The notes: generated from the sequence alone by a model not told the origin. A stretch of DNA of 64,000 nucleotides from Firmicutes bacterium OM04-13BH (GCA_003481745.1 QULP01000008.1:62001-126000), one strand, 5' to 3'. Counted from the stretch's first letter, positions 10,001-18,035 are shown. Made by a program: numbers and translations.

Positions 10001-10262
10001 AATTGAAGAGGGATATGTAAGAGAAATCATTAGTAAAGTACAGACAATGCGTAAAGAAGCCGGATTTGAAGTTATGGATAAGATTAAAATTTCCTTAAGC
10101 GGTAATGATGTAATTGAGGGGATTTTCCGTGCTCACGAAGCAGATATCAAATCCGAGGTATTAGCAGAAGATGTTGTTTACACAGAAACAGCCGGATATG
10201 TCAAAGAGTGGAAAATCAACTCTGAAAAAGTAACATTAGGAGTAGAAAAAATTTCCGAATAA
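7065..10262 (+). CDS. ileS: Isoleucyl-tRNA synthetase
   Basis: Class I aminoacyl-tRNA synthetase of 1,065 residues that charges tRNA-Ile and edits Val. HIGH is at residues 55-58 (PHIGH), KMSKS near residue 615 (QKMSKSKGNAVDP), and the editing domain lies between (TTTPWTLPSNVAL, HIAPAFGEDD). Cys clusters typical of metal sites are present (PYCPRCG, CECGCM, CPKCGKTM). The start is ATG 7065, after AAAGGAG. The frame is open upstream to 6693, but that stretch is the T-box RNA and not protein. The long insertion-rich form with a C-terminal extension matches the eukaryote-like IleS type, which is often less sensitive to mupirocin; that last point is inference. Confidence 0.97.
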   Translation: MYQKVDTNMNFVEREKNTEKFWADNNIFKKSMEQRKQGETYTFYDGPPTANGKPHIGHVLTRVIKDMIPRYRTMKGYMVPRKAGWDTHGLPVELEVEKKLGLDGKEQIEAYGMEPFIQQCKESVWKYKGMWEDFSSTVGFWADMENPYVTYDDNYIESEWWALKEIWNKNLLYKGFKIVPYCPRCGTPLSSQEVAQGYKTVKERSAVVRFKVVGEDAYFLAWTTTPWTLPSNVALCVNPSDTYCKVKSVDGYVYYMAEALLDKVLGKLAEEDKPAYEVLETYKGTDLEGKSYVALYECAAKEAEKQHKKAHYVICDDYVTMSDGTGIVHIAPAFGEDDARVGREYDLPLVKFVDEKGCMTAETPFAGMRAKPSKAEMEKDPNVKSADPEVLKDLDAKGLLFDAPKFEHDYPHCWRCDTPLIYYARESWFIKMTAVKEDLIRNNNTINWIPESIGKGRFGDWLENVQDWGISRNRYWGTPLNIWECECGCMQSVGSREELCKLSGDEKAKTVELHRPYIDEITMPCPKCGKTMHRVPEVIDCWFDSGAMPFAQHHYPFENKEVFEKQFPAQFISEAVDQTRGWFYSLLAESTLLFNKAPYQNVIVLGHVQDENGQKMSKSKGNAVDPFDALETYGADAIRWYFYVNSAPWLPNRFHGKAVQEGQRKFMGTLWNTYAFFVLYANIDEFDATKYTLEYDKLAVMDKWLLSKLNTLVQTVDNNLANYKIPETARALQEFVDDMSNWYVRRSRERFWAKGMEQDKINAYMTLYTALVTVAKAAAPMIPFMTEDIYQNLVRSIDKTAPESIHLCDFPAVNEAWIDKELEENMEDLLEIVVMGRACRNTANIKNRQPIGKMFVKASFTLSDFYTDIIKDELNVKEMAFTDDVREFTSYSFKPQLRTVGPKYGKHLNAIKTALAELDGNKAMDELKATGELKLDIAGEEIVLLESDLLIDTAQMEGYVSESDNDITVVLDTNLTPELIEEGYVREIISKVQTMRKEAGFEVMDKIKISLSGNDVIEGIFRAHEADIKSEVLAEDVVYTETAGYVKEWKINSEKVTLGVEKISE

Positions 10263-10286
10263 TTCTGCCGCATGCAGTATATTACT

Positions 10287-10317
10287 ATGGGAGTCTCTTG
10301 AAGAAGGGGACTCCCAT
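10287..10317 (+). terminator. Hairpin after ileS
   Basis: ATGGGAGTC pairs with GACTCCCAT across a 13-nt loop. Only a weak T-rich tail follows, so termination may be partial. Confidence 0.5.
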
Positions 10318-10396
10318 AATTAATATAATTTTGTGTTTTGGGATGTTTGAGAAGAAAAAGATGAAAAAACACAGAAAAAATCAGAGGAGGAAAAGT

Positions 10397-12859
10397 ATGT
10401 TAGATTCACATTTCAGAAAAGAAGAATTCAAGAAAAGTGTAAAAGAGAATGTAAAGATGCTTTATAGAAAGACCTTGGATGAGGCAAGTCAGGAGCAGAT
10501 TTTCCAGGCAGTTTCTCTGGCGGTAAAAGACGTAGTTATTGATAACTGGCTTTTGACACAGAAACAGTATGAAAAAGATGATCCGAAGATTGTGTACTAT
10601 CTTTCCATGGAGTTCTTAATGGGACGTGCACTTGGTAATAACTTAATCAACCTGTGTGCATACAAAGAAGTAAAAGAAGCACTTGATGAGTTAGGACTGG
10701 ATTTAAATACAATTGAAGACCAGGAGCCGGATCCGGCACTTGGTAATGGTGGTCTTGGACGACTTGCAGCCTGCTTCTTAGACTCCCTTGCAACACTTGG
10801 ATACTGTGCTTATGGATGTGGTATCCGTTACCACTATGGTCTGTTCAAACAGAAAATCGAAAACGGATATCAGGTAGAAGTTCCGGATAACTGGCTGAAA
10901 GATGGCTATCCATTTGAACTTCGTCGTCCGGAATATGCAAAAGAAGTAAAATTCGGCGGATATGTTCGTGTAGAATACGACCCGGCTACAGGCAGAAACA
11001 ACTTCATTCAGGAAGGTTATCAGTCAGTACGTGCCGTACCTTACGATATGCCAATCGTTGGTTACAACAACAAAATTGTAAACACTCTTCGTATCTGGGA
11101 TGCAGAAGCAATGAATGAATTCCAGTTAGACTTATTTGATAAAGGTGATTACAGAAAAGCGGTAGAAGCAGAAAACCTTGCAAAAAATATTTGTGACGTA
11201 CTCTATCCGAATGATAATCACTATGCAGGTAAAGAACTTCGTTTAAAACAGCAGTACTTCTTTATTTCTGCAAGTATTCAGGCAGCAATCGCAAAATTCA
11301 AGAAAAAACACAGCGACATTCATGACCTGCCGAAGAAAGTAACCTTCCAGTTAAATGATACCCATCCGACAATGACAGTTGCTGAATTAATGCGTATTCT
11401 TCTGGATGAAGAAAAACTTGAATGGGATGATGCATGGGATATCACAACACATACCTGTGCTTACACAAACCATACCATCATGGCAGAAGCACTGGAAAAA
11501 TGGCCAATCGAGCTGTTCTCCAAATTGCTTCCTAGAGTTTACCAGATTATCGAAGAAATCAACCGCAGATTCATCGAAGAAATCAACCAGAAATATCCTG
11601 GAAATCAGGAAAAAGTCCGCAAAATGGCTATTATTTATGATGGACAGGTTAAGATGGCACATCTTGCAATTGCAGGTGGTTATTCTGTAAACGGTGTTGC
11701 AAGACTGCATACCGAAATCCTGAAAAAACAGGAATTAAAAGATTTCTACGAAATGTATCCGGAAAAATTCAACAATAAGACAAACGGTATTACTCAGAGA
11801 CGTTTCATGGTTCATGCAAACCCGCTTCTGACAGATTGGATTACAGACCACATCGGAGACAAATGGATTACAGACCTGCCACAGCTTGCTAAGTTAAAAG
11901 TTTATGCCGATGACAAGAAAGCACAGCAGGAATTTATGAACATTAAATACCAGAATAAAGTGCGTCTTGCAAAATATATCTTAGAGCATAACGGAATCGA
12001 AGTAGACCCGAACTCCATCTTTGATGTTCAGGTAAAACGACTTCACGAATACAAACGTCAGTTAATGAACATTCTGCATGTTATGTATCTGTACAATCAG
12101 ATTAAAGAACATCCGGAAAGAGATTTTTATCCGAGAACCTTTATCTTCGGTGCCAAAGCAGCCGCTGGTTACAGACGTGCAAAACTGACAATCAAACTGA
12201 TTAACTCAGTTGCAGACGTGATCAACAACGACGCTTCCATCAACGGAAAATTAAAAGTTGTATTTATTGAAAACTATCGTGTATCCAACGCTGAAATCAT
12301 CTTTGCTGCAGCTGATGTTTCCGAACAGATTTCTACAGCAAGTAAAGAAGCATCCGGAACCGGTAACATGAAGTTCATGTTAAACGGTGCACTTACCGTT
12401 GGTACAATGGATGGTGCAAATGTTGAAATCGTAGAAGAAGTAGGCGAAGAAAATGCATTTATCTTCGGTCTGTCTTCTGATGAAGTTATCAACTACGAAA
12501 ATAATGGCGGATATGACCCAATGCAGTACTTTAATAATGACCCGGACATCAGAAATGTATTAATGCAGTTGATTAACGGTACTTATTCAAACGGCGACTT
12601 TGAAATGTTCCGTGAAATCTATGATTCCTTATTAAATACAAACTGCAGTGACCGTGCAGATACTTACTTTATTTTAGCTGACTTCAAATCTTATGCAGAC
12701 GCACAAAGAAGAGTAGAAGAAGCTTACAGAGATGAAGCAGGTTGGGCTAAGAAAGCACTCTTAAATACAGCATGCTCCGGTAAATTCTCCTCTGACAGAA
12801 CCATTCAGCAGTACGTGGATGAAATCTGGCATCTGGACAAAGTTACAATTGAGGACTAA
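10397..12859 (+). CDS. glgP: Glycogen/starch phosphorylase
   Basis: This enzyme releases glucose-1-phosphate from alpha-1,4-glucans. The 820 residues match the usual family length. The pyridoxal-phosphate site is seen in EASGTGNMKFMLNGALTVGTMDGANVEI, with the Schiff-base Lys at about residue 659, and the N-terminal signature EPDPALGNGGLGRLAACFLDSLA is present. The start is ATG 10397, right after GAGGAGG; the frame is open further upstream to 10298 but without a ribosome site. No other glycogen genes lie beside it, and a strong terminator follows, so it appears monocistronic. Confidence 0.95.
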   Translation: MLDSHFRKEEFKKSVKENVKMLYRKTLDEASQEQIFQAVSLAVKDVVIDNWLLTQKQYEKDDPKIVYYLSMEFLMGRALGNNLINLCAYKEVKEALDELGLDLNTIEDQEPDPALGNGGLGRLAACFLDSLATLGYCAYGCGIRYHYGLFKQKIENGYQVEVPDNWLKDGYPFELRRPEYAKEVKFGGYVRVEYDPATGRNNFIQEGYQSVRAVPYDMPIVGYNNKIVNTLRIWDAEAMNEFQLDLFDKGDYRKAVEAENLAKNICDVLYPNDNHYAGKELRLKQQYFFISASIQAAIAKFKKKHSDIHDLPKKVTFQLNDTHPTMTVAELMRILLDEEKLEWDDAWDITTHTCAYTNHTIMAEALEKWPIELFSKLLPRVYQIIEEINRRFIEEINQKYPGNQEKVRKMAIIYDGQVKMAHLAIAGGYSVNGVARLHTEILKKQELKDFYEMYPEKFNNKTNGITQRRFMVHANPLLTDWITDHIGDKWITDLPQLAKLKVYADDKKAQQEFMNIKYQNKVRLAKYILEHNGIEVDPNSIFDVQVKRLHEYKRQLMNILHVMYLYNQIKEHPERDFYPRTFIFGAKAAAGYRRAKLTIKLINSVADVINNDASINGKLKVVFIENYRVSNAEIIFAAADVSEQISTASKEASGTGNMKFMLNGALTVGTMDGANVEIVEEVGEENAFIFGLSSDEVINYENNGGYDPMQYFNNDPDIRNVLMQLINGTYSNGDFEMFREIYDSLLNTNCSDRADTYFILADFKSYADAQRRVEEAYRDEAGWAKKALLNTACSGKFSSDRTIQQYVDEIWHLDKVTIED

Positions 12860-12887
12860 TTGTAAAACGAATTAAAATTTATTTTAG

Positions 12888-12932
12888 AAAGCCCTCTGGC
12901 AAAACTTTAAGTTTTGTCAGAGGGCTTTTTTG
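12888..12932 (+). terminator. Strong intrinsic terminator of glgP
   Basis: AGCCCTCTG and CAAAACTT pair with AAGTTTTG and CAGAGGGCT, with one mismatch, followed by six T. Confidence 0.95.
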
Positions 12933-13002
12933 CTGCTCTAAATTTGGAAAACTTTGAATGTAAATGGTACGCAGGAGGCAGAAATAACGGCAGATTAAAG
13001 GA

Positions 13003-13052
13003 TAAAAAAAAGGCGGAGCCTATTATTTCAGTTTTGGAAAATAGGTTCCGCC
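13003..13052 (-). terminator. Terminator overlapping the end of the 53-residue peptide gene
   Basis: On the minus strand GGCGGAACCTATT pairs with AATAGGCTCCGCC and eight T follow. The left arm lies inside the coding region, so the last dozen codons form part of the hairpin. Confidence 0.85.
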
Positions 13053-13184
13053 ATTCATCATGATAATACCTGGTGCAATGATATCAACGTTTTCAATTAA
13101 ATAGTTTTTAAAACGTTCCCATAATGTAACTTTTTTAACTTCTTTATTTGCTTTTACCATAGCTGTAGCTGTAGTACTTGCCAT
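13023..13184 (-). CDS. 53-residue peptide, unrecognised
   Basis: This short gene has clear expression signals: AAGGAGATG ends 6 bases before ATG 13184, and a perfect terminator overlaps its 3' end. The product begins MASTTATAMVKANKEVKK, continues with an amphipathic stretch (TLWERFKNYLIENVDIIAPGI), and ends MMNGGTYFPKLK. It has no Cys and no signal peptide, and its N-terminal half is basic. I do not recognise the family. It could be a small regulatory protein or a precursor of a secreted or modified peptide; no processing genes are nearby. Its position between glgP and the AraC regulator, divergent from the latter, is the only context. Confidence 0.75.
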   Translation of the reverse strand: MASTTATAMVKANKEVKKVTLWERFKNYLIENVDIIAPGIIMMNGGTYFPKLK

Positions 13185-13373
13185 AATTAACATCTCCTTT
13201 TTTATACTGTTCTTTGTTCTTTACGAGTGTTATAATAGCATGAAAGATATGAAGTGTTTAGATGAGTTTTTAGCTATTAATTCGGTTAATATTGACATTG
13301 TATACAAAAATGGAAGGAAGTCGACAGAAATAAAGAAAGCACGCAATGGCGTGCAAAATTTGGAGAAGTTAAT

Positions 13374-14204
13374 ATGATTTATGAACCTTTGTTTGAATTG
13401 GAAAAAAATGGTATTAATATCAAGTATCATACCAATCAGGGAGAATACACACCGGCTCACTGGCATGGAGCAATTGAACTGATGTATATTTTAAATGGAG
13501 TCGGTACCATTTTAATCGAAGGAAAAGAATATAAGATGATTGCCGGAGAATTTATTGTGGTGGATTCCAATCAGATTCATGAAGCAAGGTGCGCCAGGGC
13601 TTCCATGATGATAGTGATTCATTTTTCAAGAAGTGCGATGATTCAGATAGAACCAAATCTGGAAAAGTATAGAATCAGCTGCCGAAGAAGTGAATTATTA
13701 AGAACAAATCTGGAAGATTATTTTCAGATTTGCGACCTGTTAAAAAAATTGCCGCCTCTTTATGTCAATCAGCCACTTGGCTATCGGCTGGAACGGCAGG
13801 CGATTGCGCTTCAGATTATGTCAAAGCTGTTATTCGCTTTTTCCTATCCAAAGACTGCGATTACGTTACGGGAAGATGACACAAGACTGGAGAGGCTTTC
13901 TGAGATTACCGATTATATTGAAGAACATCATACAGAACGATTGTCATTAGAAGAAGTGTCCGGACGATTTTATCTGAGTCGTGAGTATTTCAGCCGTTTT
14001 TTTAAAGAAAATATGGGTGTTACATTTTCAAAATATTTAAATCAAATCCGGTTGATGCACATTTATCATGATTTATGCAGTACCAAAGAAAATATCCTTG
14101 ATATAACTGAAAAACATGGATTTACCAATTATAAATTATTTAATAAGATGTTTCAGGAAACGTATGGATGTAAACCAAGGGAACTGAGGGCACGAAGAAA
14201 ATAG
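13374..14204 (+). CDS. AraC family transcriptional regulator
   Basis: The 276-residue protein has an N-terminal cupin sensor (about residues 15-85; HWHGAIELMYILNGVGTILIEGKEY, with His residues in the beta-barrel) and a C-terminal double helix-turn-helix (about 180-276; LSLEEVSGRFYLSREYFSRFFKENMGVTFSKYLNQIRL, then GFTNYKLFNKMFQETYGCKPRELR). Members usually bind sugars or small metabolites and activate a neighbouring gene. GGAGAAG precedes the ATG. A GCACGC-aatg-GCGTGC hairpin lies just upstream at 13339-13354. Its target is unknown; modABC follows on the same strand but has its own promoter. Confidence 0.9.
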   Translation: MIYEPLFELEKNGINIKYHTNQGEYTPAHWHGAIELMYILNGVGTILIEGKEYKMIAGEFIVVDSNQIHEARCARASMMIVIHFSRSAMIQIEPNLEKYRISCRRSELLRTNLEDYFQICDLLKKLPPLYVNQPLGYRLERQAIALQIMSKLLFAFSYPKTAITLREDDTRLERLSEITDYIEEHHTERLSLEEVSGRFYLSREYFSRFFKENMGVTFSKYLNQIRLMHIYHDLCSTKENILDITEKHGFTNYKLFNKMFQETYGCKPRELRARRK

Positions 14205-14222
14205 TTACTATATAGTTACTAT
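14201..14222. promoter_or_regulatory. Two tandem 11-bp palindromes
   Basis: Two adjacent perfect copies of ATAGTTACTAT, each an inverted repeat around a central T. They overlap the AraC stop codon and lie about 90 bp before the modA promoter. Confidence 0.6.
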
Positions 14223-14309
14223 AATGAATTTCAGTATGTTTAAAAAGGTTCTGCATACTGGTAGCAATTAGAAAAATGGAGAAAACCTGTAATTTATTGC
14301 CGGTATTAG

Positions 14310-14338
14310 TTGACATTAACCGAATTGTTTTCTAAAAT
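14310..14338 (+). promoter_or_regulatory. modA promoter
   Basis: TTGACA, 17 bp spacer, TAAAAT. Confidence 0.8.
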
Positions 14339-14361
14339 ATAACCATAAAAATTATAGTTAT
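14339..14361. promoter_or_regulatory. Operator-like palindrome at the modA transcription start
   Basis: ATAACcATA and TATaGTTAT form an 8-of-9 inverted repeat around AAAAT, beginning one base after the -10 box. A repressor bound here would block initiation; molybdate control is inference from the operon. Confidence 0.6.
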
Positions 14362-14385
14362 TATGTATGAAGGAAGAAAATAAAT

Positions 14386-15279
14386 ATGAAGAGAAAAATG
14401 ATGGCACTTTTACTGTCTATGACACTTGGTGCAACCATGTTTGCAGGCTGTGGCTCAGGAAGCAGTGATTCTGGTGACAGCAGTGCAAAAGACACAAAAG
14501 AAGATGCAGCAGCGGACGAGACAGACAAAGAAGAAGCTGATGCAGCAGATGAGACAGAGGCTTCCGGTGAAAAGACAGATGTTTATGTGTTTATCGCAGC
14601 CAGCTTAAAGAACACAATGGAAGAAATTAAAGCAAATTATGAGGCGGAGCATCCGAATGTAAACATTATCTACAATGCAGATAGTTCAGGAACTCTTCAG
14701 ACTCAGATTGAAGAAGGCGCACAGTGCGACATTTTCTTCTCGGCAGCTACAAAGCAGATGGATGCTTTAACTGAAGAAGGTTATGTAATCGATGGTTCTG
14801 TGACAAATTTACTGGAAAATAAAATCGTATTAATCAAACCAACCGGAAAAGAAACAGCAGTTACCGGATTTGATAATATTACAGAGGCTTCCAGCCTTGC
14901 ACTTGCAGGTGAAGATGTTCCGGTTGGACAGTATGCAAGAAAATTATTTGAAAATATCGGAAATCTTGATGATGTAATGGCGATGGAAATCAACGAAGGT
15001 GCAAATGTTACAGCAGTGCTTACAGCGGTAGCAGAAGGAAGCAACGAAGTTGGTGTTGTATATGCAACAGATGCAGCTTCTATGGCAGATAAAGTTGAAG
15101 TAATTGCGGAAGCAACAGCAGACCAGGTTGACCCGGCTATCTATCCGATTGGATTAATTGAAGATAAAGAAGCAAGTGATGCAGAAGTAAAAGCAGCAGA
15201 AGAATTTAAAGAATATGTTGCAACAGACCCATCACCAATGGAATTATTAACAGCAGCAGGATTTAACCAAATCAAGTAA
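14386..15279 (+). CDS. modA: Molybdate-binding lipoprotein
   Basis: Substrate-binding protein of the molybdate/tungstate ABC importer, anchored outside the membrane. It has a lipoprotein signal peptide ending in MFAGC (Cys22), then an acidic Ala/Asp/Glu linker to about residue 63, then the ModA fold beginning VYVFIAASLKNTMEEI and containing NADSSGTLQTQIEEGAQCDIFFSAA, the oxyanion-binding part. The 297-residue length is normal for a lipidated ModA with a linker. It is first in the modABC operon and has its own promoter and a likely operator. Substrate choice between Mo and W cannot be read here. Confidence 0.92.
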   Translation: MKRKMMALLLSMTLGATMFAGCGSGSSDSGDSSAKDTKEDAAADETDKEEADAADETEASGEKTDVYVFIAASLKNTMEEIKANYEAEHPNVNIIYNADSSGTLQTQIEEGAQCDIFFSAATKQMDALTEEGYVIDGSVTNLLENKIVLIKPTGKETAVTGFDNITEASSLALAGEDVPVGQYARKLFENIGNLDDVMAMEINEGANVTAVLTAVAEGSNEVGVVYATDAASMADKVEVIAEATADQVDPAIYPIGLIEDKEASDAEVKAAEEFKEYVATDPSPMELLTAAGFNQIK

Positions 15280-15322
15280 GTTCCCTGTTTCAATTGCGAA
15301 AAGCAATAAGCAGGGGTGGGGA

Positions 15323-15374
15323 CTTGCTTGTATCAGGAGGGGGCAAGCCCCTTCTGATAAGCTGCGTAGCAGCT
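15323..15374 (+). promoter_or_regulatory. Hairpins between modA and modB
   Basis: TATCAGGAGGGG (15331-15342) pairs with CCCCTTCTGATA (15348-15359), with one G-U pair. Its loop GCAAG is complementary to CTTGC at 15323-15327, so a pseudoknot is possible. AGCTGC-gta-GCAGCT follows at 15360-15374. There is no T-run. It may protect the modA mRNA end or attenuate modBC; a weak TTGACA (15418-15423) with a poor -10 box lies further down. Confidence 0.55.
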
Positions 15375-15486
15375 ATTTGGTTATGAGCAAGTAGCGAAGC
15401 GGATTGCGAATATCCACTTGACACAGTATACAGAACAGTAAAAAATAAAATACATAAAAGTAAAATTGAAAAGGGGGTGAAGATCT

Positions 15487-16185
15487 ATGAATGAAATTTT
15501 GGAGACAATAGATTGGAGTCCTCTTTTTATTTCTCTGAAAACAGGTATTCTTGCGACTGTGCTTGCGTTTTTTGCAGGAATTGCAGCCGCAAGGTTTATT
15601 ATGAAATTAAACAATACCGCAAAAGCAGTTGTAGATGGATTATTGACACTTCCACTGGTACTTCCTCCTACGGTAGCAGGTTTCTTTCTGTTACTGATTT
15701 TCAGTCTGCGGAGACCATTTGGAAAGTATTTATACACACAGTTTGACATTAAGCTGGTTCAGACCTGGCCGGGCTGTGTGATTGCGGCACTTGTCATTGC
15801 ATTTCCACTTATGTATCGAAATGCAAGAGCAGCATTTGAACAGATTGACGTAAATGTGATTTATGCGGGGAGAACGCTTGGAATGTCTGAGAGAAAAATT
15901 TTCTGGAAGGTAGTTGTTCCGATGGCAGCTCCGGGACTTGCATCCGGTACGGTACTTGCATTTGCAAGAGCAGTTGGAGAATATGGGGCAACTTCCATGC
16001 TTGCCGGAAATATTCTTGGAAAAACCAGAACGGTATCCGTGGCAATTGCTTCGGAGGTCGCCGCAGGAAACTGGGATACCGCTGCATTTTGGGTCTGTGT
16101 GATTGTAATTTTATCGTTCCTGATTGTGGCACTCATCAATCTGATATCAGGAAAAAATATGAAAAATGTGAACAGGTGGATGTGA
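15487..16185 (+). CDS. modB: Molybdate ABC transporter permease
   Basis: Integral membrane subunit of 232 residues with about five to six hydrophobic helices. The conserved ABC-contact loop is present (EYGATSMLAGNILGKTRTVSVAI), as is the family start (PLFISLKTGILATVLAFFAGIAAARFI). GGGGGTGAAG lies before the ATG. It is separated from modA by a 207-bp hairpin-rich gap, and its stop lies one base before the modC start, so B and C are translationally coupled. Confidence 0.93.
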   Translation: MNEILETIDWSPLFISLKTGILATVLAFFAGIAAARFIMKLNNTAKAVVDGLLTLPLVLPPTVAGFFLLLIFSLRRPFGKYLYTQFDIKLVQTWPGCVIAALVIAFPLMYRNARAAFEQIDVNVIYAGRTLGMSERKIFWKVVVPMAAPGLASGTVLAFARAVGEYGATSMLAGNILGKTRTVSVAIASEVAAGNWDTAAFWVCVIVILSFLIVALINLISGKNMKNVNRWM

Positions 16186-16186
16186 T

Positions 16187-17239
16187 ATGGCACTACAGGC
16201 AAAGATAAAGAAAAAATTTTTCGGATTTACATTGGATGTGGAATTTGAAACAAAAGAGGGATGCATGGGAATCCTCGGCGCGTCGGGCTGTGGAAAGAGC
16301 ATGACCTTAAAATGTATTGCCGGAATTGAAAAACCGGACAGCGGAAGAATTGTATTAAATGGAAGAGTATTGTTTGATTCCGAGAAGAAAATTAATCTTC
16401 CGGTTCAGAAAAGAAATGTCGGATATTTATTTCAAAATTATGCCTTATTTCCGACTATGACCGTAGAACAGAATCTGATGGTTGTAATGGAGGGCAAAAA
16501 AGAAGAAAAACGGGCGAAGATAAAAGAGCAGCTTGAACGTTTTGAACTTTCGGGTTTGGAAAAAAGATATCCTTCCCAGCTGTCCGGCGGACAACAGCAG
16601 AGGGTTGCACTTGCAAGAATGTTGCTCCATCAGCCGGAAATAATTATGTTGGATGAACCATTTTCTGCGCTCGATGGATTTTTAAAAGATACGCTTCAGC
16701 TTGAAATGCTGGAATTGATTGAAGAATACCAAAAGGATGTACTGATGGTTTCTCATTCAAGGGATGAAATCTATCGTTTTTGTGACAATATGGTACTGCT
16801 TGAAAAAGGCAGCTGTATCTTAAAAGGAAAGACAACCGATATTTTTGCAAATCCGAGAAAGATGGAAGCAGCGAGATTGACCGGCTGTAAAAATATTTCT
16901 GCGGCAGAAAAAAGAGGCAGTCACAGTGTGTATGCCAGGGACTGGGATTTTGTATTTGAAACGGAAGAAGAAGTAAAAGATTCCATAAAATATATTGGGA
17001 TTCGGGCACACTATATGAAACCGTCGGACGTGCCGGAAAAAATAAATTCCATGAAAATTGTATCGGCCGGTTATACAGAGACTCCGTTTGAGAATCAGCA
17101 TTTGTTTAAAAATGCTGAAAATCCAAAGAGCAAGAGACTTTGGTATATCGAAGAAAAACCGGATTTAAAAGAGACAACGGAACAACCATTACCATCTTAT
17201 ATGGTGTTTCCGAAAAAGTCTCTCATGCTTCTTGAGTGA
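16187..17239 (+). CDS. modC: Molybdate ABC transporter ATPase
   Basis: The 350-residue ATPase drives molybdate import with ModB. Walker A is GASGCGKSMT (about residue 30), the Q-loop is LFQNYALFPTMTVEQN, the ABC signature is LSGGQQQRVALARML, and Walker B is IIMLDEPFSALD followed by the switch His in VSHSRDEIYRF. The C-terminal 110 residues after about 235 form an accessory region with YIGIRAHYM, as in TOBE-type regulatory domains. It ends the operon. Confidence 0.92.
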   Translation: MALQAKIKKKFFGFTLDVEFETKEGCMGILGASGCGKSMTLKCIAGIEKPDSGRIVLNGRVLFDSEKKINLPVQKRNVGYLFQNYALFPTMTVEQNLMVVMEGKKEEKRAKIKEQLERFELSGLEKRYPSQLSGGQQQRVALARMLLHQPEIIMLDEPFSALDGFLKDTLQLEMLELIEEYQKDVLMVSHSRDEIYRFCDNMVLLEKGSCILKGKTTDIFANPRKMEAARLTGCKNISAAEKRGSHSVYARDWDFVFETEEEVKDSIKYIGIRAHYMKPSDVPEKINSMKIVSAGYTETPFENQHLFKNAENPKSKRLWYIEEKPDLKETTEQPLPSYMVFPKKSLMLLE

Positions 17240-17284
17240 AAAAGCTGATTGACAAAAGACAGTTTTTTTTATTGTTATCACAAA

Positions 17285-17340
17285 TGAGAAAAGGGAAACG
17301 AGAAAAGAAAATTTCTTTTTTCCTTTTCTTGTTTTTCTGG
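17285..17340 (+). terminator. Purine/pyrimidine hairpin after modC
   Basis: GAGAAAAG and GAGAAAAGAAA tracts face TTTCTTTTTTC and CTTTTCTTG tracts, allowing several long alternative stems ending in T-rich DNA. Confidence 0.55.
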
Positions 17341-17376
17341 GAAAAGAAACTTGACAAATAATATAAAGTATTTTAT

Positions 17377-17549
17377 GTTACTAGTACACCGAATATTTAA
17401 GTAACCACCATATTGACTTGCCTGATTTTTAATCTACTGCGTTGTCGTCAATCGTCGTAGCCACCGCTACGCCTCATTCCTCCGTCTTGTATATAAGAAA
17501 ATCATTCAGCGTCAATATAGCAGCTACTTAATTTACGCTGACTAGTAAC
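17377..17549. mobile_element. 173-bp palindromic MITE-like repeat element
   Basis: Terminal inverted repeats GTTACTAGT / ACTAGTAAC enclose further matching blocks in mirror order: TTAAGTA, ATATTGAC and GATTTT on the left; AAAATC, GTCAATAT and TACTTAA on the right, with 6-bp gaps between the blocks on both sides. The centre is GC-richer (GTCGTAGCCACCGCTACG). There is no coding capacity. It has the shape of a miniature inverted-repeat element or a large structured RNA; no clear target duplication is visible. Confidence 0.6.
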
Positions 17550-17621
17550 GGACAAAAGTATGTGGCAAAAATTATTAAAAGATAGAATAAAATAATTTGA
17601 CTTTAAGGAGAATGGAAAATA

Positions 17622-17975
17622 ATGACATTAAAAGAGTGTTATGATGCATTAGGCGGTAATTATGAAGATACCGTAAGGCGTCTGTATAATGAAAAATTAG
17701 TAGAAAAATTTTTATTTAAATTTGAAGAAGATCCAAGTTTTGAAAATCTGAAAAAAGCGCTGGAGGAGGAAGATCTGGAAGCTGCATTTCGTGCGGCGCA
17801 TACTTTAAAAGGTGTTGCACAGAACATGGGATTTGACAATCTTGCAGAATCAAGTTCTGTATTGACAGAGGCTTTGCGTTCCAGAAAGGTTATGCCAGAT
17901 GCAGAACAGGTAGAGAAAGTATGTAAGGATTACAACAAAATCCGTGAAACAATTACGGAATATAAAAAACGATAA
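17622..17975 (+). CDS. Stand-alone Hpt (histidine phosphotransfer) protein
   Basis: The 117-residue helical protein carries the Hpt phosphorylation motif AAHTLKGVAQNMGF with the phosphoacceptor His60, followed by ESSSVLTEALRS. Such proteins relay phosphate between receiver domains and histidine kinases. No kinase or response regulator lies beside it. AAGGAG precedes the ATG by about 11 bases. It sits between the palindromic element and the rpmG promoter and ends before the ribosomal superoperon begins. Confidence 0.88.
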   Translation: MTLKECYDALGGNYEDTVRRLYNEKLVEKFLFKFEEDPSFENLKKALEEEDLEAAFRAAHTLKGVAQNMGFDNLAESSSVLTEALRSRKVMPDAEQVEKVCKDYNKIRETITEYKKR

Positions 17976-18006
17976 ACGATATGAGTGTTAAAAGAAAATA
18001 AAGTAA

Positions 18007-18035
18007 TTGACAAAGACCTGCATCTATGTTAGACT
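18007..18035 (+). promoter_or_regulatory. Promoter of the rpmG-secE-nusG operon
   Basis: TTGACA, 17 bp spacer, TAGACT. Transcription would start near 18042, about 135 nt before rpmG. Confidence 0.75.
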
